The notes: generated by a model not told the origin, from the sequence alone. DNA of 64,000 nt from Lachnospiraceae bacterium (GCA_009911195.1 QXWV01000066.1:62001-126000); one strand, 5' to 3'. Counted from the stretch's first letter, positions 8,748-17,033 are shown. Translations and numbers: made by a program.

Positions 8748-9413
8748 TCAACGGACACTAAATTCAATATCTGGGAGTGCATTTCTTCTGAAATCAACCC
8801 CCGTCTCATAAATCGCCTTGTATATCTTCAACGGATAATTGGCAAGGAACCTGTCCACTACTGCTTTTGTAAGGGCATGCTCCCTGGCGAAGCCGGTAAG
8901 AATCCGCCCGCAGACCTCCGGCTCCTCCTCCGCGCATTTCTCCAGATCCTTCAGGCAGTCCAGGAACTGCAGGACGGCCACGTTTTCATCCGTGACCTCC
9001 ACCACAGGACGCCGCAGGATATATTTCCGGCTCTTTATCGTCAGCTCCCGGACCTGCGCCGGTGCATAATTGCTGGTGATCTCCTCCTTGAGCGGCACCT
9101 GCGTGGACAGCCCCATACGGTTTGCAAGGGTATATCCTGAATAATACCCTACCCTTTTCCCCCTGCGCCTGACATATTTATGGAGTACCACCATATCCGC
9201 TGTCAAAGCCATCTTTTCCCCGAAAATATCTTTTCTGGGAAAGTAATATATCCCTGCTTCAAACCTGCACAGGATGCCGTCATCGGTAAGCCGCTTCAAG
9301 TGATACCGGAGGTTTTCTTCCGACAAACCGGGAATGGAAATATCCCCCGCAAAGATTGGTTCACCCTGTTCATAATTTTCTGTCAGATATTTATATAACA
9401 CGGGACCTGCCAT
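8748..9413 (-). CDS. abiEi: AbiEi-type antitoxin / winged-helix regulator (DUF6088-like)
   Basis: This 221-aa protein starts with a winged-helix region (NLRYHLKRLTDDGILCRFEA followed by GIYYFP) and continues with the AbiEi-like alpha/beta domain (YSGYTLANRMGLSTQVP). Antitoxins of this type bind their own promoter and neutralise the adjacent nucleotidyltransferase. It is upstream of and overlapping the toxin frame, the usual order. The palindrome just upstream of its start is a candidate operator. Confidence 0.85.
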   Translation of the reverse strand: MAGPVLYKYLTENYEQGEPIFAGDISIPGLSEENLRYHLKRLTDDGILCRFEAGIYYFPRKDIFGEKMALTADMVVLHKYVRRRGKRVGYYSGYTLANRMGLSTQVPLKEEITSNYAPAQVRELTIKSRKYILRRPVVEVTDENVAVLQFLDCLKDLEKCAEEEPEVCGRILTGFAREHALTKAVVDRFLANYPLKIYKAIYETGVDFRRNALPDIEFSVR

Positions 9414-9425
9414 CCTTTCGTTTTG

Positions 9426-9444
9426 TAAGTTAATTATTTACTTA
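9426..9444. promoter_or_regulatory. Candidate antitoxin operator
   Basis: TAAGT and ACTTA arms are separated by 9 bases, 13 bases upstream of the AbiEi start. AbiEi proteins bind inverted repeats in this position in known systems; the assignment here is by position and symmetry only. Confidence 0.4.
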
Positions 9445-9511
9445 TTGTTAGTATATCCAAAAATAGAATTTCTGTCAATGAAAAGAACTGGCAAATTTTA
9501 GCATCCTCAGT

Positions 9512-9540
9512 ATGTACTTTACACATAATTTTGTTATAAT
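9512..9540 (+). promoter_or_regulatory. Probable promoter of the 60-aa gene
   Basis: A perfect TATAAT at 9535-9540 lies 28 bases before the start codon of the small gene. No good -35 box is seen at the right spacing (ATGTAC at 9512), so it may need an activator or rely on the -10 element. Confidence 0.5.
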
Positions 9541-9567
9541 ATATCCAAAACAGGAAAGGTGATTAAA

Positions 9568-9750
9568 ATGCAGAACAAATTATCTGCAGCTTTGCAGAAT
9601 ACCAGTGATTATAAGCTGGAAAATGCCAAAACAGATGCTGCAATCTCAGAAGCAGAAACCGAATATGCCATGAACGGAGAACTTCATAATGCCAGAAGCG
9701 CATTTGCTTTCCTAAAGAGGAAATATTTTAACCATACATACAATATCTAG
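9568..9750 (+). CDS. Small hypothetical protein, 60 aa
   Basis: ATG 9568 follows AGGAAAGG and a TATAAT box. The product is charged and helical (KLENAKTDAAISEAETEY). The IS element is inserted at its stop codon, whose last two bases (AG) belong to the duplicated target, so the ORF is unchanged. No family recognised. Confidence 0.5.
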   Translation: MQNKLSAALQNTSDYKLENAKTDAAISEAETEYAMNGELHNARSAFAFLKRKYFNHTYNI

Positions 9751-9757
9751 TATTTTG
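9749..9757. repeat. Target-site duplication, left copy
   Basis: AGTATTTTG lies directly outside the left inverted repeat and is repeated at 11331-11339 directly outside the right one, as expected from transposition with 9-bp staggered cuts. Confidence 0.8.
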
Positions 9758-11330
9758 CTTGAGTTTCCGCAAACTGTAACTGAAAAGTGAATATATCTGC
9801 CCAAAGTGTCAATCTGGTGACTTTTTGAAACATTCACAATGGCAGGTCTGTGATTAGAGACACTTTAATAAACCCCGCCAGAACGGGATTTTGGGAAGCA
9901 TATTCTTTTATCTATTCAAACAGCCAGCTTAAGACAGAGTTGACGGTATGCAGGACGTTTTGTCCGGAACCATAGCCTGATGCCTTCTTTTGCATAGGAC
10001 AGTATGCCAGAGATGCCTTTTGCCAGTCGATAATAGCAGAAAGATGTTTTTTCTTTTATCGGATCTGCTGTCTTTATAATAGCAACCTTAAGGGTATTCG
10101 TTTCTGGTTTCATGGAAAGACGAGCCAGAAATGCCATGCATAAAGTGATATAAAAATTTAAAGCATTGATTGCTTTCAGCTTCCGTACCCGGAAGTTTTC
10201 AAATTGAAATATCTGCTTTTTACAGCGGAAATATTCTTCAATGCGCCATCTGGAAAAATAAAGCTTTGCAATCTTTATTACATCGTCTTTCGATTTGATT
10301 TCTTTGTTTGTTGCAAGCATCATAGGAAAATCGGTAATGCCATAAACAAGGACTAAAGAAATATCTTTTCTGGATGCAGTGATCTGTACTTTTACATGAG
10401 AAAGATAGGCCTCATGCTTTTTTCCTTTGTAGAACAGAGGCAGTTTTACTTTGCCTTTCCTTCTGTTACGGAGTTCGGTGGCAAATACCCATTTATTATG
10501 GTACAGGAGTTTCCGCTTTGCAGTCAGACGGATCACATAATCCTGGTTCATGGAATCCAGTTTGAGAAACATCTTGTTATCGTCATATCCCCGGTCCATG
10601 ACAAAGGTTGCCTTTCCCAATAATGCAGCGGCACGCTCCATAGCCGAAAAAGTAATATCATTGATGGATGTAAAATTTTTTTCGTTTGAAGAATGGATTT
10701 CTGAAAAAAGACTGACTGGATGATTGCTGTTGGTAAGTACAGTAGCTTCTGTAACATGGTAACCTTTCTTATAAACATTTTTTGCAGCGGTACTCTCAGA
10801 ACCATCGCGTACCCAGCCAAGAGACTCAAATTTATAACCATCCGGTTTTACAACGTCACTGTCATCGATATGAATGACAGGGTGAGCCGGGCACCATTTC
10901 TTTATGTGGGTTAAGTAAGCATTCAAAGCGTCTTTTGGCGTGCCTTTTGACAAATGTCTGGAAAGGCGGTCAACAATATTGATCTTTTTCGAATGCTCAT
11001 GTAACTGGTCAGCAATGTCCGTAAGCAGACAACTGTTGGAAGCAAGAATCCCATAATTCATGTCAGCGATAAACTTTCTTTCGGGTTTGGGAAGCTTTCT
11101 GGAAATTTTATTGGAAAAAGATAAAATTTCCCGTTTCATTTGGTAGGTTTTTGATGTAAAATTATCCACAGGGAATCCTCCTCTTTTTTGTTTAGTACGA
11201 TTTTTTTGTGGTGATTAAATTTTACATCAAAAAGGAATAGGATTCCTTATATTTTGGGCATTTTTTGAAAGTTGTGCATAATCAGCAAGGCTGATTGGGA
11301 GTTCTGTGGATAGAACTGCGGAAACTCAAG
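9758..11330. mobile_element. IS4-family insertion sequence, complete
   Basis: The element is 1573 bp. Its ends are 13-bp perfect inverted repeats (CTTGAGTTTCCGC at 9758-9770 and its complement at 11318-11330). It is flanked by 9-bp direct repeats AGTATTTTG. It carries one intact transposase gene on the minus strand. The intact ends, target duplication and open reading frame suggest recent insertion. It landed between a small gene's stop codon and a promoter leading toward the DNA ligase gene. Confidence 0.9.
9916..11169 (-). CDS. IS4-family DDE transposase
   Basis: The 417-aa product has the three acidic positions of the DDE fold: HIDDSDVVK near residue 100, FVMDRGYDD near 190, and the IS4 signature YFSRWRIEEYFRCKKQ (Y-2-R-3-E-6-K) near 310. 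The first 90 residues form the helical DNA-binding part. It occupies almost all of the IS between the inverted repeats. The length and intact catalytic residues suggest an active enzyme. Confidence 0.95.
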   Translation of the reverse strand: MDNFTSKTYQMKREILSFSNKISRKLPKPERKFIADMNYGILASNSCLLTDIADQLHEHSKKINIVDRLSRHLSKGTPKDALNAYLTHIKKWCPAHPVIHIDDSDVVKPDGYKFESLGWVRDGSESTAAKNVYKKGYHVTEATVLTNSNHPVSLFSEIHSSNEKNFTSINDITFSAMERAAALLGKATFVMDRGYDDNKMFLKLDSMNQDYVIRLTAKRKLLYHNKWVFATELRNRRKGKVKLPLFYKGKKHEAYLSHVKVQITASRKDISLVLVYGITDFPMMLATNKEIKSKDDVIKIAKLYFSRWRIEEYFRCKKQIFQFENFRVRKLKAINALNFYITLCMAFLARLSMKPETNTLKVAIIKTADPIKEKTSFCYYRLAKGISGILSYAKEGIRLWFRTKRPAYRQLCLKLAV

Positions 11331-11339
11331 AGTATTTTG
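11331..11339. repeat. Target-site duplication, right copy
   Basis: AGTATTTTG, identical to 9749-9757. Three bases further begins the -35 box of the ligA leader promoter. Confidence 0.8.
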
Positions 11340-11342
11340 TAA

Positions 11343-11371
11343 TTGACTTGTTCTATATATTGTGTTATCAT
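11343..11371 (+). promoter_or_regulatory. Promoter of the ligA leader
   Basis: TTGACT and TATCAT are separated by exactly 17 bases. Transcription would begin near 11378, about 285 bases before the ligA start, giving a long leader with two intrinsic terminators. The IS is inserted four bases upstream of the -35 box and may have separated it from upstream control sequences. Confidence 0.65.
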
Positions 11372-11435
11372 GAATTTGTTATTGAATTTTGTGCAGTTCC
11401 AGAACGAGAAGCACACGCTGTTTAAGTTTGTACGG

Positions 11436-11483
11436 AGTCAGAAAGTATAAAGTGCAGGACACTTTACGCCTTCTGGCTTTTTT
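11436..11483 (+). terminator. Leader terminator 1 upstream of ligA
   Basis: A long hairpin pairs AGTCAGAA with TTCTGGCT and TATAAAGTG with CACTTTACG around a CAGGA loop, followed by six T. Transcripts starting at the 11343 promoter would end here as an RNA of roughly 105 nt. The 3' arm CACTTTAC can instead pair with GTAAAG at 11490-11495, which would open the terminator. Confidence 0.8.
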
Positions 11484-11487
11484 ATGT

Positions 11488-11508
11488 CTGTAAAGCACCA
11501 CTTTACAG
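11488..11508 (+). other. Short perfect hairpin in the ligA leader
   Basis: CTGTAAAG and CTTTACAG pair around a CACCA loop. The arms repeat the TAAAG/CTTTA core of terminator 1, so the two hairpins can exchange strands. This is the arrangement expected of an attenuator, though it may also be chance duplication. Confidence 0.4.
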
Positions 11509-11533
11509 GCTGTCATACAGCATATCTGTACGC

Positions 11534-11585
11534 AGGCAGGAATGACTACGGCAAGAACAGGCCGTTATCATCTCCTGCCTTTTTT
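11534..11585 (+). terminator. Leader terminator 2 upstream of ligA
   Basis: AGGCAGGA and TCCTGCCT form the base of a hairpin with extra inner pairs (ATGA/TCAT) and are followed by six T. It lies 76 bases before the ligA start codon, so ligA expression requires read-through or a promoter after this point. Confidence 0.75.
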
Positions 11586-11661
11586 CGTTCAAGGAAGGAG
11601 GCCGGAAACAGGAATTCACAGGTCCAATGGCAAAAATAAAAAAGAAAAGAGGTAAAAACGA

Positions 11662-13686
11662 ATGTCACAGGCAACAGAACGAATCCACGAACTGGTGGAC
11701 AAACTCAACCAGTACCGCAATGAATACTACAACCAGGATGCGCCCAGCGTTTCAGATGCAGTTTACGACCGCCTTTATGATGAGCTGGAGCTTTGGGAGA
11801 AAGATACGGGCATCATCTTAAGCAACTCCCCCACCCAGACCGTAGGCTATAAGGCTGTCAGCAGCCTGGAGAAGGTGCGGCATGACATCCCGCTGCTCTC
11901 CCTGGCTAAGACGAAACAGGTAAGCGACCTGGCCTCCTTCCTGAAGGGCCATGGCGCCCTGCTCATGCTGAAGCTGGATGGGCTTACCGTGAAGCTCGTC
12001 TACGAAAACGGGAGGCTCGTGGAAGGCTCCACCAGAGGCGACGGCGAGGAGGGGGAGCTCATCACCCACAACGTCGCTGCCTTCCGGAACGTGCCGCTGT
12101 CCATCCCCTATAAAGGGCGACTGGCAATAACCGGCGAGGGATTCATCCACAAAAGCGACTTTGAACGCCTGAAGGGTTCGCTTACCGGAAGCGATGGGAA
12201 ACCCTACCGCAACGCAAGGAACCTGGCCTCCGGCTCCATCCGGTGCCTGGACGCAGGAACCTGCAGGGAACGTGAGGTCAGCTTCTGCGCCTTCAATGTG
12301 CTTGAGGGCCTGGATGAGTTCGAGGACTCACGGGACAGCCGCAGCAGCCTGCTGAACATCCTAGCCGAGTTCGGCTTCGAGACATGCCCTGCCATATATA
12401 TCCCTCCGGACGCAAAGGCAGACCACATCGCATCGAAGATCCAGGAAATGACGGACTTTGCGGAATTTTTGGACATGCCCATAGACGGGATGGTGCTGCG
12501 CTTCAACAGCTTCTCCTATTCCGCAACCCTGGGCAGGACCGGGCACCATTACAATGACGGCATCGCATACAAGTTCGCGGATGATACCTATGAGACCGTG
12601 TTCCGCTCAGCCGAATGGCAGACAGGACGCTTCGGTGAGATCGCACCGGTGGCAGTCTTCGACACCGTGGAGATTGACGGCTGCGGGGTATCCAGGGCAA
12701 GCCTGCACAACCTGTCCTTCATCAAAGGACTGGAGCTGCACCCCGGATGCCGCATCCTGGTATCCAAACGGAACATGATCATCCCACATGTGGAGGACAA
12801 CCTGGACCGCGGGAACTATCAGGACATGACGCCGCAGAGCTGCCCCTGCTGCGGGCAGCCTACACGCATCTACTCCAGGGAAGGCGACAGGGGGCGCACC
12901 ATCGAGACGCTCCACTGCGACAATCCCGAATGCGGCAGCCGCATCCTTCATAAGTTCGTCCACTTTGCAGAAAAGAAAGCCATGAACATCAGGGGGCTTT
13001 CCGAGGCAACGCTGGATCAGCTTATTCAGCTCGGCGCCTTGAAAACCTATCAGGATCTATACCACCTTGACCGCTACCGGAATGAGATCATCGCACTGGA
13101 GGGCTTCGGAGAAAAATCCTACGAAAATCTGATCGCTTCCATCAATGAAAGCCGTAACACGACATTTGTGCGCTTCGTGGTGGCAATGGACATCCCCCTG
13201 ATCGGCAGGACTGCCAGCAGGATACTGGACGGGCATTTCCATGGCAGCCTGCGGGAACTGAGGCTGGCTGCATTGGACCGCTTTGACTTTACCTGTCTTG
13301 AAGGTATCGGTGACATTATGAGCAGCAACCTCCATAAGTGGTTCCGCAACCCGGACCACCTTCTGTTATGGGGCAGCTTACAGAAAGAATTACACTTTGA
13401 AAATGGTTTGGATGCAAAGGCATCCGGAGAGGAGAACAACATGAACGGAACAAATAACAAATTCGCAGGATGCACCATCGTAGCCACAGGGAAACTTGAG
13501 AACTTCACCCGTGACGGCATCAACGCCAAAATCATCAGCCTCGGCGCCACACCCGGCAGCTCCGTCACCAAAAAGACAGATTACCTGATCTGCGGGGAAA
13601 AGGCCGGAAGCAAGCTGGCAAAGGCGCAGCAGCTCGGTATTAAGGTACTGACAGAGCAGGAATTCATGGACATGATCGCTTCTTGA
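11662..13686 (+). CDS. ligA: NAD-dependent DNA ligase LigA
   Basis: A full-length (674 aa) NAD-dependent ligase, which seals nicks in duplex DNA. Visible parts in order: the Ia domain for NAD (YYNQDAPSVSDAVYDRLYDE), the adenylation lysine K104 in LKLDG, the nucleotidyltransferase motif ASGSIRCLD, the OB fold, a Cys4 zinc finger (CPCCG near 394 and CDNPEC near 420), helix-hairpin-helix repeats (around 500-570), and a C-terminal BRCT domain (from about 597, FAGCTIVATGKLENFTRDG). Start ATG 11662 follows AGAGGT. A ligA on a mobile element is unusual outside large phages and plasmids. It probably serves the element's replication/recombination set. Confidence 0.95.
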   Translation: MSQATERIHELVDKLNQYRNEYYNQDAPSVSDAVYDRLYDELELWEKDTGIILSNSPTQTVGYKAVSSLEKVRHDIPLLSLAKTKQVSDLASFLKGHGALLMLKLDGLTVKLVYENGRLVEGSTRGDGEEGELITHNVAAFRNVPLSIPYKGRLAITGEGFIHKSDFERLKGSLTGSDGKPYRNARNLASGSIRCLDAGTCREREVSFCAFNVLEGLDEFEDSRDSRSSLLNILAEFGFETCPAIYIPPDAKADHIASKIQEMTDFAEFLDMPIDGMVLRFNSFSYSATLGRTGHHYNDGIAYKFADDTYETVFRSAEWQTGRFGEIAPVAVFDTVEIDGCGVSRASLHNLSFIKGLELHPGCRILVSKRNMIIPHVEDNLDRGNYQDMTPQSCPCCGQPTRIYSREGDRGRTIETLHCDNPECGSRILHKFVHFAEKKAMNIRGLSEATLDQLIQLGALKTYQDLYHLDRYRNEIIALEGFGEKSYENLIASINESRNTTFVRFVVAMDIPLIGRTASRILDGHFHGSLRELRLAALDRFDFTCLEGIGDIMSSNLHKWFRNPDHLLLWGSLQKELHFENGLDAKASGEENNMNGTNNKFAGCTIVATGKLENFTRDGINAKIISLGATPGSSVTKKTDYLICGEKAGSKLAKAQQLGIKVLTEQEFMDMIAS

Positions 13687-13720
13687 GCATGGCTGTCCGG
13701 CAAAGGCTTTTACCTGATTT

Positions 13721-13750
13721 CCGCATACAGGCAGTGCTGCCTGTATGCGG
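13721..13750. other. Perfect 14-bp inverted repeat
   Basis: CCGCATACAGGCAG and CTGCCTGTATGCGG are separated by two bases, between ligA and the next gene, and are not followed by a T run. It could be a protein-binding palindrome, an mRNA-stabilising hairpin at the 3' end of ligA, or a weak terminator. The next ribosome binding site (AAAGGAGG) follows 9 bases later. Confidence 0.6.
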
Positions 13751-13775
13751 ATAAAGACAAAGGAGGATATGATAG

Positions 13776-14192
13776 ATGAACATTTCAGGTGTTCCCCTGC
13801 TGGCAGAACCATCAAATCTTCCTGCCGGCAGCACACTGACAGAAACAGATTGGGAAAAAATCCCCGTCCACGAAAATGATGTCACAACCGTCTTTATGCA
13901 GCGCTGGATTGCCTGCTATATGCTGTATGACTGGAATCTCCACCATGCAGATCACGCTTATCTTAGCAATAAGTGCAACTGGGTGCAGCAGACATACAAA
14001 CGGCTGGAAGGTACGGCCACAGATGCCGCATCTTTAAAGGATACCCTGACTGATACGTTCAATCGAATCCTGCTTGAGGATGTGGAGGACTTTATCCAGA
14101 CGCACATGAAGGTATGGAAATGTGACCGTCTGACGGTTGAATTCCAGGTCGCGAAAGTGACAGCGGAAATCTTTTCCAATCCAAAATCATAA
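13776..14192 (+). CDS. Hypothetical protein, 138 aa
   Basis: ATG 13776 follows AAAGGAGG. The protein is mainly helical and aromatic (RWIACYMLYDWNLHHADHAY) with a C-terminal beta segment (LTVEFQVAKVTAEIF). No recognised family, signal peptide or membrane segment. It is probably transcribed with ligA across the 13721 hairpin. Confidence 0.6.
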   Translation: MNISGVPLLAEPSNLPAGSTLTETDWEKIPVHENDVTTVFMQRWIACYMLYDWNLHHADHAYLSNKCNWVQQTYKRLEGTATDAASLKDTLTDTFNRILLEDVEDFIQTHMKVWKCDRLTVEFQVAKVTAEIFSNPKS

Positions 14193-14232
14193 GAGCAGAA
14201 ACGGAAAGGATGCCGGCATATCCCATGCCACG

Positions 14233-14263
14233 AAAAAAACTGTCTGAAATTGGCAGCTTTTTT
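14233..14263. terminator. Bidirectional terminator-like hairpin
   Basis: An A run, a short stem (CTGTC/GGCAG) and a T run (six T) flank a TGAAATT loop, making a hairpin that could terminate on either strand after the 138-aa gene. Confidence 0.5.
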
Positions 14264-14344
14264 CAAGTATCCGGCCACTACAGGGTATTTATTTTATATA
14301 GGGATTTCCCTATGGAACCTGTGTAACAATTTTCAAAACCGCGA

Positions 14345-14373
14345 CTGACAAAACGGCGGCAACATGCTATAAT
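14345..14373 (+). promoter_or_regulatory. Promoter of the Rpn-type gene
   Basis: CTGACA and TATAAT are separated by 17 bases. The -10 box covers an ATG at 14374 too closely for that codon to be used, which supports the start at 14395. Confidence 0.7.
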
Positions 14374-14394
14374 ATGAGAAAGAGAGGTACATCT

Positions 14395-15240
14395 ATGCCA
14401 AGCACAACCAAAACCATCCAACAGTTAAACCTGGAGGACGATTTCCTTTTCGCTAAGGTAATGAGTGATAAGGAGGTCTGCAGAAAAGTATTAGAAAAAA
14501 TACTGGGCGTTTCCATTCGGGAGGTTTCCGTGCCTGCAACGCAGAAAACCATCAATACGCTCTATGACGGAAAAGGTATCCGGCTCGACGTATACCTGAA
14601 CGATGACGAGGGAACTGTATATAATGTGGAGATGGAGCGCGGAAAGCATAAAAGAGCCATTCTCCCCAAGAGATCGAGGTACTATCAGGGAAACATCGAC
14701 CTTGACATCATTTCCGCAGGGGAAGATTACAGAAAGCTGAAAAAATCCTTTGTCATCTTCATCTGCACCTTTGATCCGTTTGGAGACCGGCGCCATTTAT
14801 ACACCTTTGAAAACAGGTGCGTGGAAAACCCTTCCCTCACACTGGGAGATGAAACCACCAAGATTTTCCTGAACACAAAGGGCAATATGCACGATGTCGA
14901 TCCGGAAATGCAGGAATTTCTCTCTTATGTGGAGAACACAACAGATGACTTTGCAGCGCAGGCCAGAAGCCCGCTCATAAAAGAGATCCATAAAAAGGTT
15001 ATTGAAGTAAAAGAAAGTAAGGAAATGGAGGTCGAGTACATGACTTTATTACAGAGAGACCGGGAAAATATCGAATTAGGACGAGAAGAAGGACGAGAAG
15101 AAGGACGAGAAGAAGGCAGTAACCATATGGCTTCCTTAATCAAGATACTTCTTTCCGAAAACCGCACCGATGAATTGAATCGTGCTTTAGAAGATCCGGA
15201 TTTCAGGAACAGGCTTTTTGAGGAATATGATATTTTATAG
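14395..15240 (+). CDS. Rpn-family PD-(D/E)XK nuclease / putative transposase
   Basis: The N-terminal part begins with a typical Rpn opening (LNLEDDFLFAKVMSDKEVC) and contains the nuclease core: RLDVYLND followed by YNVEMERG, with D and E-x-E in place of the lysine form. Rpn proteins promote RecA-independent recombination and are often phase-variable. The C-terminus carries a repeated acidic/basic heptad (GREEGREEGREEG, bases about 15075-15117). Start ATG 14395 follows AGAGAGG. About 281 aa, near the family length. A tandem duplicate of its last third follows. Confidence 0.8.
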   Translation: MPSTTKTIQQLNLEDDFLFAKVMSDKEVCRKVLEKILGVSIREVSVPATQKTINTLYDGKGIRLDVYLNDDEGTVYNVEMERGKHKRAILPKRSRYYQGNIDLDIISAGEDYRKLKKSFVIFICTFDPFGDRRHLYTFENRCVENPSLTLGDETTKIFLNTKGNMHDVDPEMQEFLSYVENTTDDFAAQARSPLIKEIHKKVIEVKESKEMEVEYMTLLQRDRENIELGREEGREEGREEGSNHMASLIKILLSENRTDELNRALEDPDFRNRLFEEYDIL

Positions 15241-15548
15241 CAGCAGACATATTGGCAGGGGAGGTATGTATTTCCCCTGCTTTTGCATATTGGAGATGAA
15301 ATATATGACTTTATTACAAAGAGACCGGGAAAATATCGAATTAGGACGAGAAGAAGGGCGGGAGGAAGGACGCAACCGAATGGCCTCCTTAACCAAGATA
15401 CTTCTTTCTAAAAATCGCACTGAAGAATTGAATCGTGCCTTAGAATATCCGGATTTCAGGAACAGGCTTTTTGAGGAATATGACATTTTATAACGCCAAA
15501 TATAATAACAGGGGAGGTATGCACTTCCTCTGCTTTTGTACATCGTAG
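15039..15548. repeat. Tandem duplication of the Rpn gene 3' end
   Basis: Bases 15039-15304 (last 67 codons plus the following intergenic segment) are repeated at 15305-15548 with scattered substitutions. The second copy has 12 fewer bases in the GREEG repeat, i.e. one repeat unit plus change. The non-coding part with the CAGGGGAGGTATG element is repeated as well, so whole DNA rather than a gene was duplicated. Confidence 0.85.
15296..15493 (+). pseudogene. Duplicated C-terminal fragment of the Rpn gene
   Basis: This 65-codon frame starts MKYMTLLQRDREN and follows the last part of the upstream Rpn protein to the identical ending LFEEYDIL. GGAG precedes an ATG at 15305, so it may be translated as a free tail. 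In Rpn families, internally started C-terminal fragments can act as inhibitors of the full-length nuclease, so this could be functional; by sequence alone it is a partial duplicate. Confidence 0.7.
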
Positions 15549-15560
15549 ATTGGAGGAAAA

Positions 15561-16418
15561 ATGGATACAACGTCAAAAGAAAAAAACAGTCCTGACAGGG
15601 ATGCTCTACATAAGGTTCTTGCGCAGGCATATGAAGGGAAAAGTTTTGCCGTACTTGGGATCAAACTCCCACCCATCCGTGAACTGCTCCCGGCAATTCC
15701 GCTAAGGGACGGTTTCATTGACAACCTGTTCCTACTGGAAGACGGAACCTATGCAGTTGTGGAATACGCATTCGGATGCCATAAAACAGATATGGCCCAA
15801 TATCCGAACTACATTGCAAAGGTCATGGAAAAATATGATAAAGGAGATGGATATTTTGACCTACACCTTATCATCATCTATACCGGCGACGTGGAAAAGG
15901 CTGATCCGGTATTTGACTGTGGCTGCCTTACCCTGCGTCCAAAGCAGGTTTTCTTATCCCGCATAGACGGCGAGGCCGAATTCGACGCCATACGGCAGAA
16001 AATCCATTCCGGGATTGTGCTTACAGATGATGATCTGATGAAGCTGGTGATCCTGCCACTTACGGTTCCCGGTACGGAAGGGAAACAGCGTATGCTGGAG
16101 AGGATCGTTGACCTGGCTGAACAGATACCGGACGAAGGACAGCGTATTTTTACCCTGTCCGGCGTGATAGTTGCAAGTGACAAATTTATAAACAGGGATT
16201 ACATGGATCAAATAAGGAGGCGCATCAACATGACACAGTTAGGACAGCTTTATGAGAAGGAAAAAATTGAGTATGCTAATCAAAAAGTAAGGGAAAATGA
16301 TTTAAAAAGGGCGAAGTCTTTATTGAACGAAGGTATTGATATAGTAAAAATCATGAAGACATATGGATTCACCGAAAAGGAACTCCTTCATCTTCAGGAT
16401 GAAAATGTAACTGTATAA
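15561..16418 (+). CDS. Rpn-like / PD-(D/E)XK superfamily hypothetical protein, 285 aa
   Basis: ATG 15561 follows TTGGAGG. The layout resembles Rpn-type proteins: a helical N-terminus, a core with LLEDGTYAVVEYAFG (acidic residue then E-x-A in place of E-x-K), a long middle and a charged helical tail ending with KIMKTYGFTEKELLHLQ. The catalytic lysine position is not clear. It lies just after the duplicated Rpn fragment, which supports the relationship. Function is inferred only. Confidence 0.6.
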   Translation: MDTTSKEKNSPDRDALHKVLAQAYEGKSFAVLGIKLPPIRELLPAIPLRDGFIDNLFLLEDGTYAVVEYAFGCHKTDMAQYPNYIAKVMEKYDKGDGYFDLHLIIIYTGDVEKADPVFDCGCLTLRPKQVFLSRIDGEAEFDAIRQKIHSGIVLTDDDLMKLVILPLTVPGTEGKQRMLERIVDLAEQIPDEGQRIFTLSGVIVASDKFINRDYMDQIRRRINMTQLGQLYEKEKIEYANQKVRENDLKRAKSLLNEGIDIVKIMKTYGFTEKELLHLQDENVTV

Positions 16419-16477
16419 TATCGACAAACGATTCAGGGGAAGTGAACGCTCCCCCCTTCCTACAAGGAGGAAACGAA

Positions 16478-16618
16478 ATGGCAGAAATGGTAACCCGCCC
16501 GGAATGCTTTGAACCGGAAAAGGACAATCCATATCCATTATGTGTCGGTTCTGGCAGGGAAGAATGCAAACATTGCTGTTTATATGTTGATTTCCCGGAA
16601 CCACCATTTGATGAGTAG
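16478..16618 (+). CDS. Small Cys-rich protein, 46 aa
   Basis: ATG 16478 follows AAGGAGG at ideal spacing. The product has five Cys (ECFEPEK, LCVG, ECKHCC) and an acidic, Pro-rich end. It is followed by a strong terminator. The ribosome site and terminator support a real gene; function unknown, possibly a small zinc-binding protein. Confidence 0.6.
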   Translation: MAEMVTRPECFEPEKDNPYPLCVGSGREECKHCCLYVDFPEPPFDE

Positions 16619-16652
16619 ATAACCACGATTAAACAAAATCATAAAAGAGATT

Positions 16653-16679
16653 GGACCGGCAGCCGCCGGTCCTTTTTTT
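16653..16679 (+). terminator. Rho-independent terminator
   Basis: Perfect 8-bp stem GGACCGGC/GCCGGTCC with an AGCC loop and seven T. Confidence 0.9.
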
Positions 16680-16744
16680 AACAGCTCCTGAATGAAAACG
16701 CCCAAATTACAGACACTAATCCTAAAAAGAAAGAAGGGATTACC

Positions 16745-16930
16745 ATGGCAGTTGCACACAAGGGCTCCATCTCCATGGGGCTTGTACTGATCCCGGTCGG
16801 CCTGTATAAGACCACCGTTGACAATGACATACACTTCACCAAACAGATACCCAAAGTCACGCTTGACAAAAACGAACTGGACATGGCAAAAATGCTTGTT
16901 GACAACATGACAGTTCTCTTTTGTGCCGAC
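16745..16930 (+). pseudogene. Remnant of a Ku end-joining gene
   Basis: ATG 16745 begins MAVAHKGSISMGLVLIPVGL, the typical start of bacterial Ku. After about 33 residues it jumps to KVTLDKNELDMAKMLVDNMT, which matches a segment near the C-terminal end of the Ku core (ELDLAKMLI-like). About 200 codons are missing. The reading frame continues into unrelated sequence to 17041. Ku binds broken DNA ends with LigD; this copy cannot work. The deleted remainder may be on either side of the inserted XRE operon. Confidence 0.75.
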
Positions 16931-17033
16931 AGGCACAAAACGCCGTCTGCAAGACCGCACATTCATGTGGTATATAAATGTGCCCTTGTCAAGCAAGGGA
17001 GATTTAATTCTTCCCGTTTCCTTTTCTGGTTTC

